From Streptococcaceae bacterium (GTDB lineage: Bacteria > Bacillota > Bacilli > Lactobacillales > Streptococcaceae), in the NCBI GenBank assembly GCA_031285105.1, contig JAITWV010000359.1:1-7603 (forward strand): a stretch of DNA of 7,603 nucleotides, given 5' to 3'. A program made the position numbers and the translations under genes. The notes beneath the pieces are model-generated. The model saw nothing but the letters and a program-made list of their open reading frames with translations, ran no database searches and had not been told where the DNA came from. This document shows, in pieces, positions 1-6,205 of this stretch. Numbering within the stretch: position 1 is the first letter of the stretch; each line of letters begins with the position of its first letter.

Positions 1-153
1 CCCGCCACAGCAGCCGCACCGTCGAGCCAGTCCGCAGCCCATATACGAAAACTCGTAAGTAAAGAACGCCCTTGCGTCCTAGTATTTCACAAACTCCAAT
101 TAACTTACGATGTACTAAATCGAAAATAATATTCAATTAATACAACAAGTAAC
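1..153. other. Unassigned left edge with a GC-rich first 40 bases
   Basis: The first 40 bases are about three-quarters G and C, whereas the rest of the window is roughly one-third. From about position 41 the composition returns to normal. All three plus frames are open at the left edge and close at 55-57, 58-60 and 127-129, so this could be the 3' end of a plus-strand gene. On the minus strand an ATG at 40-42 would open a Cys/Gly-rich peptide running off the edge, but it has no convincing ribosome binding site. None of these readings gives a protein I recognise. A contig-edge artefact or the end of a transferred element is also possible. Confidence 0.3.
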
Positions 154-208
154 AGCTCGAAATCTTTTCAAAAAAGCTCTCGTTCTTTTTGAAAAAGATT
201 TCGAGCTT
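154..208. repeat. Long stem-loop, possible bidirectional terminator
   Basis: The arms at 154-176 and 185-207 are complementary over about 22 pairs (AGCTCGAAATC against GATTTCGAGCT at the base) with one or two small bulges and an 8-nt loop. The stem contains A and T runs, but no strong T tract follows it on either strand, so it is not a textbook terminator. It lies between the unassigned left edge and the convergent iron-sulfur family gene. A terminator for a plus-strand gene entering from the left is the simplest reading; a small palindromic repeat is the alternative. Confidence 0.6.
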
Positions 209-250
209 TACTTCAACTCCTCACGTTCTTTCACTCCATTTTTCATAAGC

Positions 251-279
251 AAAAAAGACTGAAAATACCTTCCAGCCTT
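251..279 (-). terminator. Intrinsic terminator after the iron-sulfur family gene
   Basis: On the minus strand AAGGCTG (279-273) can pair with CAGTCTT (261-255), including one G-U pair, across an 11-nt loop. It is followed directly by a T run (256-251). It lies about 35 bases past the stop codon of the gene ending at 315 and has the layout of a Rho-independent terminator. Confidence 0.7.
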
Positions 280-314
280 CTATTTGTTATTATGTCTTTA
301 TCTAACCTGTTCTT

Positions 315-674
315 CTAGACAAAAACCAAATGGCGATAATCAACCAACTCAACATTACGAGAAAAAATTGCGCCATCACTTAACAAAGTAATAAAAACAT
401 TATTTTCAATACGGATTTTCAATTCTTCATCTAGATAAAACTTTCCATAATTCTTCATATAAACAGTTCCAAGATTTGAATCAATACGCTCATCAAATAT
501 ATCAGGTACAACACCTTTATCAACTACAATCAAACGATAACGAGAAATTCCTGAACAACTCATCGCCATCTTGCTTTTTCCATCAGTTAATTCATGATCA
601 ATATCTAAAACAAAATCAACTTCTCCATATTGCCCTAACTTATCTTGCATTGCTTGATCAAATGTGATTTTCAT
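315..674 (-). CDS. Iron-sulfur cluster biosynthesis family protein (HesB/YqkB-like)
   Basis: This is a 119-residue soluble protein beginning MKITFDQAMQDKLG, with no signal peptide or membrane segment. Its length, N-terminus and all-beta character resemble the small HesB/IscA-fold proteins of low-GC Gram-positives such as YqkB. The assignment is from recalled family features, not an alignment. Classical A-type carriers bind clusters through three cysteines including a C-terminal CGC; here the only cysteine is Cys40 (MSCSG) and the C-terminus is YRHLVFV, so cluster binding by the classical mode is doubtful. The start at 674 is chosen because GGAGA at 683-687 sits 8 bases upstream; an in-frame ATG at 689 has its purine run too close. 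It follows the NAD(P)HX repair gene by 69 bases and has a promoter-like sequence of its own. Confidence 0.72.
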   Translation of the reverse strand: MKITFDQAMQDKLGQYGEVDFVLDIDHELTDGKSKMAMSCSGISRYRLIVVDKGVVPDIFDERIDSNLGTVYMKNYGKFYLDEELKIRIENNVFITLLSDGAIFSRNVELVDYRHLVFV

Positions 675-705
675 GATGATCGTCTCCATTCCTTTTATTG
701 CCCCT

Positions 706-735
706 ATTTTAACTTGATATATCTAACATTACCAA
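706..735 (-). promoter_or_regulatory. Possible promoter of the iron-sulfur family gene
   Basis: On the minus strand TTGGTA (735-730) and TAAAAT (711-706) are separated by 18 bases, in the gap between the stop codon at 744 and the start at 674. Both hexamers match the sigma-A consensus only in part. Read-through from the upstream gene is equally possible because no terminator is seen in the gap. Confidence 0.35.
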
Positions 736-743
736 TAAGTTGC

Positions 744-2198
744 TCAAAGGGATGAAAAGGCTGATGGAATGAGGTTCAATAAGTCATTTAATGAAGCTGT
801 GTAACTTTGTCCGTAAATTTTTTTATATAAATCACCCGTTTTGCCATGAAGGTAGACGGCTGTCGCAATTGTTTCAAAGATAGGCGCATTTTTTTGTGCC
901 AGTAAACCAAGTAACATGCCCATTAACATATCCCCTGTACCACCTTTGGCTAACACTTCATTGCCGGTGTCATTAACAAGTTGATTGCCAAGTGGATCGG
1001 TAATGATGGTTTTGGCACCTTTTAAAATGAGATAGACCTTATATTTCATCGCAAAGTCACGAGCAATTTCTAGACGATTTTGCGTTACGATTTCAACCTC
1101 AACACCCAGCAATCGTGCCATTTCCATCTCGTGTGGGGTCAAAACAACTGTTTGTGATTGGCGTTTTTCTAGCCACTGTAGTGTTTTTGATAAATGATAA
1201 AGTCCGTCTGCATCAATGATGATTGGTTTTTTGATTGGTATAAAAGCTGAAAGATAATCATGAGCGCCTCTTCCTAAACCAGGTCCTATCACAATAACAT
1301 CTGGAATTGTGAGGTCTATATTTTCAATACTAGCAATTTGGCCATCTTTTCCAGTTGGTGTAATTTGATACGTGGCTTCTAAGAGGTGACTTGCTATAAT
1401 CTTTTGGACTTCATTTGTTGTGGCAACTTGCAATAAACCAAGTCCTGAACGAACGGCAGCACCACTAGCAATACAAGCAGCACCAGGCATGTTATTGGAA
1501 CCTGCAATCAATAAACCTTTCCCAAAATCTCCTTTATGTGAGTTTGGTGGACGTTTTGGAAAATTAATTTTGTTGTTTATATATAATGTAATTTCAGGAT
1601 AAGGAATCTGAATATCGACTATTTTAATCTGTCCATAATTCAAGCGACTTGGTGTTAAACCTGCGGATAACTTCAAATATTGAATAACAAACGTATAATC
1701 AGCCTTTATTGCCTGAGTAAAATAAGCCAAATCACCAGATAAACCACTAGGAATATCTACTGAGATTTTAAGTGCTTTTGAAGTATTGAACTTAGCAAAA
1801 ATTTTTTGATGATGAACACTCGCCTGACCATAAAAACCAATACCAAAAATACAATCAACTAGCACATCAAAATCAAAATGAACATTTTCATGATAAGTCA
1901 CGATTGATTGCGGAAAATCTAGTTTGAATTTGCGTAATTTTTCAATCGTCAAAGGTGATTTCGGTTCATCAACTAGACATAATAAAGCTTTATAACCATG
2001 TTTTAACAAGTGATGCGCAATAACCACACCATCTCCTCCATTATTTCCGTTCCCAGTTAAAACAAGAATGGTTGCGTCTTTTTTAATAAGTGCAACGATT
2101 CCTTCAAAAACTTTACGACCTGCATTTTCCATTAAGATAACGGGCTCAATACCTGATTGCTTTTCCATTTGATACATTTGTTTTGTGCTAATATACAT
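744..2198 (-). CDS. nnr: Bifunctional NAD(P)H-hydrate repair enzyme (epimerase/dehydratase)
   Basis: This is a full-length 484-residue fusion that repairs damaged hydrated NADH and NADPH. The N-terminal half (about 1-215, YjeF_N type) would interconvert the R and S hydrates; it shows NNGGDG at 52-57, VDCIFGIG at 114-121 with the expected catalytic Asp115, and VDIPSG at 148-153. The C-terminal half (about 220-484, ribokinase-like fold) would dehydrate the S form using ADP or ATP; it shows HKGDFG at 221-226, GPGLG at 305-309, DADG at 329-332, TPHEMEMARLLG at 354-365 and KGGTGD at 418-423 ending in the catalytic aspartate. It is cytosolic, with no signal peptide. AGGGAG lies about 8 bases before the ATG at 2198. 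It is a housekeeping metabolite-repair gene unrelated to the surface cluster next to it. All key motifs are intact. Confidence 0.95.
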   Translation of the reverse strand: MYISTKQMYQMEKQSGIEPVILMENAGRKVFEGIVALIKKDATILVLTGNGNNGGDGVVIAHHLLKHGYKALLCLVDEPKSPLTIEKLRKFKLDFPQSIVTYHENVHFDFDVLVDCIFGIGFYGQASVHHQKIFAKFNTSKALKISVDIPSGLSGDLAYFTQAIKADYTFVIQYLKLSAGLTPSRLNYGQIKIVDIQIPYPEITLYINNKINFPKRPPNSHKGDFGKGLLIAGSNNMPGAACIASGAAVRSGLGLLQVATTNEVQKIIASHLLEATYQITPTGKDGQIASIENIDLTIPDVIVIGPGLGRGAHDYLSAFIPIKKPIIIDADGLYHLSKTLQWLEKRQSQTVVLTPHEMEMARLLGVEVEIVTQNRLEIARDFAMKYKVYLILKGAKTIITDPLGNQLVNDTGNEVLAKGGTGDMLMGMLLGLLAQKNAPIFETIATAVYLHGKTGDLYKKIYGQSYTASLNDLLNLIPSAFSSL

Positions 2199-2230
2199 GA
2201 TTTTTCTCCCTTAATGTTTTGTATATAGTT

Positions 2231-2236
2231 ATTATA
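2231..2236 (-). promoter_or_regulatory. -10 box upstream of the NAD(P)HX repair gene
   Basis: On the minus strand a perfect TATAAT (2236-2231) lies 32 bases before the ATG at 2198, giving a short leader that contains the AGGGAG ribosome binding site. No good -35 hexamer is present 16-18 bases upstream, where the DNA is mostly a T run, so strength is uncertain. The position between the lectin-gene terminator and this gene supports an independent transcript. Confidence 0.5.
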
Positions 2237-2271
2237 TGCAAAAAATAAGAAAAATGCCGAGTGGAGTAATG

Positions 2272-2320
2272 TAAAAGCCTTCAAAATTTATCACTTAAGG
2301 ATAAGTTTTGAAGGCTTTTA
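2272..2320. terminator. Terminator hairpin after the lectin/WxL gene
   Basis: The arms 2272-2292 and 2300-2320 pair over 21 bases with a single mismatch that can form G-U (TAAAAGCCTTC at the base), around a 7-nt loop. Both strands end the stem in a short T-rich stretch (GGCTTTTA). It lies about 75 bases past the stop codon of the 850-aa gene and so probably ends the surface-protein operon, insulating the repair gene whose -10 box is at 2231. No plus-strand gene needs it here. Confidence 0.75.
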
Positions 2321-2396
2321 TAATTAAATTTTTGTCAAAACACTTGAACGTATGCATTTTGAAGTTTATCACAAGATCAATTTTTTAGACTATCAT

Positions 2397-4949
2397 TTAC
2401 GCACTCGGACCTGTTGATAAAACCCAAACAACACTTCCTTGATATTGCCCAAATGTAAAAGGATCTATGTGATTATGTGAAATCATAAAACCATCCCCGT
2501 GACTTCCATTCATAAAATTAGTTAAATCAAAAATACGATCATTTGAAGAGATATTGCTATAAACCAAAACATTTGCTGTTTTTTCACCAATGAAATGAGG
2601 AGTTGTTCTTGAGCCAAAAAACAGACCATTAGGCAGCTGATTTAGCGTTTCTTGTTCTTCATCTATCAACGTCAAAGCTTCTCCTAATTGTAAAGAAACA
2701 CTCCAAGGACTTCTATTACTTCCTTCTCGGTAATCCCAAACAATTAAATCACCTTCAATTAAAGGCTTTTCAAGAAATGTTCCGATAGTGGCTCCTGATA
2801 TTTTTCTTTCACCAAAATTAATCAAACTTGGCACATAGGCAAGGTGCAAGGAATCTAAAAGAACACTTACGGTAATTTTTGTACTTGTTTTTCGTCCTTC
2901 ATAACTTGCTTGAACAACAAAGTCTGGATAGGTAAGTTGATTGCCTTGTTTAATGTCAACAATTTGTTCATGGTCTAATTCAATTCTTGCGACATTTTGT
3001 GTTTTGACATCAAAGGCTGTTGCTTTACTTTTTTCTAGTGCTATTTGTTCATTAAAATTTTCACGCTCAGAATCTTTAATCGAAAAGTCTTGTGCATATA
3101 TAACAATCCCGTTTTCATATATCCAATTTTCTTCCAAAATAAACATTTTTACGGTCACTTCAACTGATGTAGCATGTTCACCACTTGCACGAATGACAAT
3201 TTCTCTAAATGATAAACTTGGTGATGAAATTTCATCTGAAACACGGACAACTTCAAGCCTTGGTGTAATTAAATGATTGATATCTTTTGCTTGTGCTTTA
3301 GATAAAGCTAAAATTTGATCGTTTGCTGATAAAACATCAGTGACAATTGGGACATTTGCGGGGTGCTGTGCATTTCTTTTTACTACAAAATTTTGTGCTA
3401 AAAGTTCTAATTTCGGCTGTATTCCCTTTACAACCGTATTTTCAACTTCATTTGTTTCAAAAGTCATCCAGTAGGTATTTTGTCCATGAATTTCAAATTC
3501 TTCTTTGACTGCTGCTAAAACATTTCCTTTATTGACTAAGCGTGTTCCAATTGGTGCATCAAGATTTACTTGTACATCATAGCGAAATTTAATTGTTTCA
3601 TTTCCTTGAATTGGATGATTTTGCGCAATAAATTCATAACTTCTATTGAGTGCATTATAATTAATATTAATACCACTTACTTCTTGTCCATTCGGTAAAA
3701 TAAGTCTTGGAGAATTTTCAATGAGTCTTGTGTGCTCTGGAATCGTTCCTTTAAATGAAAAGATTTGTTCACCACGAAGACCAGTTCCAGTTACTCCTTG
3801 ATTGGTGGTAAGAATTTCATAGGTTAGACTTGCTCCTTGTTTGACATCTTCTTTATTAAAACTTTCATTAAAATTACCACCAGAATAAACTTCTTTTGCC
3901 ACTGTTGTATCTGCTATTGTGTTAATTCGTCTAAACGCCATCGCATGAACAGAAGTAAACCCTCCTGTTGCACCAGTGAATCCCCAAAAAACACTTGTCT
4001 CATTTCCAGTTAAGGCAAAATGTGTGCGATAATCAGCAATGGTATGACTAGCTGAGACTGGCGCTTGTACAATACCTTGCCAGTTGGTTGGATAAATAGT
4101 GTAAGATAATGTCCCTCCTAGATCATCTTGACTTGGTAACCATTGTATTTTTATATCTTTCCAAAACGGTGAATAAAGTAAACTTCCTCGATTTGAATTG
4201 GTTGTATAATTTTCAAAAAGCCGAGGTTCTAAATGAAACCTTGCCCCACCAAGAGCTGAACTTGTTCCTGTTGCACCGACAAACCTTTCTGGATACGTAA
4301 ATGCAATATGTCTTCTAGTTCCCACGCCAGAAGAAGTTGGTGCATCTGTTGCATTACTGGCTGCTGAATTTCGGTAAGTATCAAATTCAATTGCCAAAGA
4401 ATTACGAATCATATTGCCATTTTGAGTACTTGAACGTGCATCGTAAAGACCTAAATTTTCACCTACTAACCCATGCGCTTGCCTTTGACGGATATCATTG
4501 TGCATGACAAAAGCCATACCGTCCCCAAAATCATTTCTATTGCCTGTATTTTGCGCCCAAACTGGATTGGCTGAATGAATATTTGGATCTGCATTATTTG
4601 AAGGACCAATATATAATGCTCCCTCAAAATAAAATTCTCTGCTTAAATCCATTTTAAACCTTGAGTAAATCAAGCCACGTTGTGAAGTTTGATTATTCGT
4701 AACTAACGCAACCGACGGAAATGCCACATCTACACTCGAATTAGAAATTGGAGGAATATAAAAGTAATCTAACAAGTTTAAATTCGAATTGGGCGGTGGA
4801 TTGTGGTAATTTCCACTTCCTAAACGTAAATTTACAGCGGCAAAAACAGGAGTATTTCCTTCAACTTCTATTGCCCTCACACGTGAATTTGACAAACAAA
4901 ATAAAACAACCAAAGCGTTGATAGCAAAAAGAATTTTATGTTTTTTCAT
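2397..4949 (-). CDS. L-type lectin / WxL domain surface protein
   Basis: This is an 850-residue secreted protein. A signal peptide spans about 1-26 (MKKHK, hydrophobic core, cleavage near VRA). A legume-type bacterial lectin domain covers about 55-345, with GDGMAFVMHN (142-151), EFDTYRN (188-194, typical of the metal-site strand), HIAFTYP (214-220) and FWGFTGATGG (321-330). A DUF11-like beta domain follows (about 365-480), then two similar Ig-like repeats (about 520-603 and 610-698) sharing a DQI-AL-KAQA type core. The C-terminal WxL domain (about 701-850) opens with YVPSLINFG, has WSVSL at 749-753 and the distal motif YQGSVVWVL ending GPSA. WxL domains bind peptidoglycan non-covalently, so the protein likely displays a glycan-binding lectin. 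The ligand is unknown. The start at 4949 overlaps the preceding gene by 14 bases, and AAGGGAAG lies 9 bases upstream, suggesting translational coupling. Confidence 0.92.
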   Translation of the reverse strand: MKKHKILFAINALVVLFCLSNSRVRAIEVEGNTPVFAAVNLRLGSGNYHNPPPNSNLNLLDYFYIPPISNSSVDVAFPSVALVTNNQTSQRGLIYSRFKMDLSREFYFEGALYIGPSNNADPNIHSANPVWAQNTGNRNDFGDGMAFVMHNDIRQRQAHGLVGENLGLYDARSSTQNGNMIRNSLAIEFDTYRNSAASNATDAPTSSGVGTRRHIAFTYPERFVGATGTSSALGGARFHLEPRLFENYTTNSNRGSLLYSPFWKDIKIQWLPSQDDLGGTLSYTIYPTNWQGIVQAPVSASHTIADYRTHFALTGNETSVFWGFTGATGGFTSVHAMAFRRINTIADTTVAKEVYSGGNFNESFNKEDVKQGASLTYEILTTNQGVTGTGLRGEQIFSFKGTIPEHTRLIENSPRLILPNGQEVSGININYNALNRSYEFIAQNHPIQGNETIKFRYDVQVNLDAPIGTRLVNKGNVLAAVKEEFEIHGQNTYWMTFETNEVENTVVKGIQPKLELLAQNFVVKRNAQHPANVPIVTDVLSANDQILALSKAQAKDINHLITPRLEVVRVSDEISSPSLSFREIVIRASGEHATSVEVTVKMFILEENWIYENGIVIYAQDFSIKDSERENFNEQIALEKSKATAFDVKTQNVARIELDHEQIVDIKQGNQLTYPDFVVQASYEGRKTSTKITVSVLLDSLHLAYVPSLINFGERKISGATIGTFLEKPLIEGDLIVWDYREGSNRSPWSVSLQLGEALTLIDEEQETLNQLPNGLFFGSRTTPHFIGEKTANVLVYSNISSNDRIFDLTNFMNGSHGDGFMISHNHIDPFTFGQYQGSVVWVLSTGPSA

Positions 4950-5220
4950 CTCTTTGCGCTTCCCTTCTTTGCTTTGACTTTAGATGAAAGAAAAATAATG
5001 AACTTGCAGAAATAACCAAACCAACAAAACTAATACCAAAAAAAACTGTCTCACCCAATGAAGGTAAATTCGGGCGTACTTCTGGTTTTGGAGTAATCAA
5101 TGTAGTTATTTGCACACCTGCTCTTGTTTGTGCTTGAACGAAATTTCTTTCAACTATAAAAAGTGAAACACTTAAATAAAGCAAAGTGAGTACAAGATAA
5201 ATTTTTTTATTATTTTTCAT
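4936..5220 (-). CDS. Small LPxTG-like membrane-anchored protein (CscD-like)
   Basis: This is a 94-residue protein with a signal peptide or N-terminal membrane segment (about 5-30, ending VQA), a short outer segment of about 20 residues (AGVQITTLITPKPEVRPN), then LPSLGE (52-57), a second hydrophobic stretch (58-79) and a basic tail (HLKSKQRR). The layout is that of a sortase substrate and matches the small LPxTG protein found in Csc/WxL clusters. However, the usual threonine of LPxTG is leucine here, so sortase cleavage is uncertain and the protein may remain a membrane protein. The start at 5220 is preferred because AGGA (5232-5229) lies 8 bases before it; an ATG at 5229, three codons earlier, has AGG immediately adjacent. 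It sits 27 bases after the WxL gene and its end overlaps the lectin gene. Confidence 0.7.
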   Translation of the reverse strand: MKNNKKIYLVLTLLYLSVSLFIVERNFVQAQTRAGVQITTLITPKPEVRPNLPSLGETVFFGISFVGLVISASSLFFFHLKSKQRREAQRDEKT

Positions 5221-5247
5221 TTTCTTCATCCTAACAATTTAACAAAC

Positions 5248-5970
5248 TTATGCGTCTGGTGTACCCGTCAACGTCCAAGTTACAACGGCTTCATATGGTG
5301 AGTTAAAGTTCACTCCTTGAAGACTTGCTCCTGGAATTTCTAAAGTGATATCACTTGTTTTCCAATAAATAGAAGATTGTTCCTTTGCCAAGCCTGACGT
5401 TGATAAAACACTTGTTGCACCTGTACTGGTAATTGTTACTTGATTAGGTGCTGTTAAGTTTGATGGAGTAGCCACAGCAGCTAAACTTGTTCCACCACCA
5501 GTAATTCTTGAGGTTGCTAAGTCTTTAATAGAAATTTCAGCACCAGTAAGCACATGTCCTGCATTGGCAAATGTTGACATTCTCACGGATAAACTCCAAT
5601 TATGCTCTCTTAATCGTCCATCCCAAACCGAAACAAATTGTTTTGCTCCACTAACATGATTAAAAGACTGTTGACCAACAAGGTTTGCCGAGCTGATTTC
5701 ATTGATATCAAAATCAAATTTGGCTGGTCTTGCAAGAATTCCCAAATCTCCACGTTCAACTGGCACTGTAATATCTGGGTCTGTCACTTCTACAGTTGGA
5801 TCTTCTGGGTCAACAGGAATAACTGGTGTATCATCACGTTTAAATTGTACTACTCCATCAGTATCTGAAGAGGCGCTACCTGATTGTCCCACCACATTGG
5901 CACCTACCACTCCAGCATTCAACAACATCACTGACAAAAGTAAAGCTTGAGCACATTTTTGCTTTTTCAT
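5248..5970 (-). CDS. WxL domain-containing cell-surface protein (minimal form)
   Basis: This is a 240-residue secreted protein of the size usual for stand-alone WxL proteins. It has a signal peptide (about 1-24), then an acidic Pro/Asp linker (about 46-70, VIPVDPEDPTVEV), then a WxL domain (about 74-240). The domain shows VWDGRL (115-120), the proximal motif WSLSV (125-129) and the distal motif YEAVVTWTL (226-234) with the end GTPDA. WxL domains bind peptidoglycan and are thought to act in multi-protein surface complexes; no enzymatic motif is seen. AAGGAAG (5983-5977) lies 6 bases before the ATG. It is the second gene of the apparent operon, separated from the first by a large palindrome, and is followed closely by the small anchor-like protein. 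It contains one cysteine, within the signal peptide. Confidence 0.93.
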   Translation of the reverse strand: MKKQKCAQALLLSVMLLNAGVVGANVVGQSGSASSDTDGVVQFKRDDTPVIPVDPEDPTVEVTDPDITVPVERGDLGILARPAKFDFDINEISSANLVGQQSFNHVSGAKQFVSVWDGRLREHNWSLSVRMSTFANAGHVLTGAEISIKDLATSRITGGGTSLAAVATPSNLTAPNQVTITSTGATSVLSTSGLAKEQSSIYWKTSDITLEIPGASLQGVNFNSPYEAVVTWTLTGTPDA

Positions 5971-6047
5971 ACTACTCTTCCTTTCTATACTTCCTTTTAT
6001 ATGACAAATGACTAAGTAAATCTTGCCATTACGTCCGAAATTAATAT

Positions 6048-6205
6048 TAGCCCTCTCAATAACTGACGTGCTTGAATGAACGAGCTAATTTTCTTGTTCA
6101 ACAAGGCGTGAGGAGGCGAATACTTTACGTATTTAACGCACGAACAACGAAGGTGAATAAAAAATTAGCCGTTCGCTCAAGTGCGTTCAGTTATTGAGAG
6201 GGCTA
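6048..6205. repeat. Long imperfect palindrome (MITE- or BIME-like element)
   Basis: The outer ends are perfect inverted repeats of 19 bases (TAGCCCTCTCAATAACTGA and its complement), and similarity continues to about 47 bases per arm with a few mismatches, up to GCTAATTTT. The centre holds two further small hairpins, CTTGTT-C-AACAAG near 6093-6105 and AATAC-TTTAC-GTATT near 6119-6133. There is no transposase and no convincing ORF. On the minus strand the element begins just after the TAA stop of the first WxL gene, giving TAA TAG in tandem. TTAA-like bases flank both sides but no clear target duplication is provable. It could be a non-autonomous mobile repeat or a strong RNA structure that attenuates or processes the operon transcript. 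Confidence 0.8.

Noticed and set aside
1..42. Small Cys/Gly-rich peptide gene on the minus strand
   Set aside because: Only 14 codons are visible, without a good ribosome binding site or promoter, so it is mentioned as an observation and not called as a gene.
154..208. CRISPR repeat or other array
   Set aside because: The hairpin occurs once, with no regularly spaced copies or cas genes anywhere in the window.
2941..3276. Plus-strand open frame of 111 codons opposite the lectin/WxL gene
   Set aside because: It is antisense to a clearly coding gene with recognisable domains, has no ribosome binding site and gives a Ser/Thr-rich, family-less protein.
5702..5950. Plus-strand open frame opposite the minimal WxL gene
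   Set aside because: The apparent low-complexity Ser/Thr protein is the complement of the WxL linker and signal codons; the minus strand is plainly the coding one.
6048..6205. Palindrome as an intrinsic operon terminator
   Set aside because: The stem is far longer than a terminator, its right end on the minus strand is followed by ATATTAATTTC with no T run, and no clear promoter is seen before the next gene.
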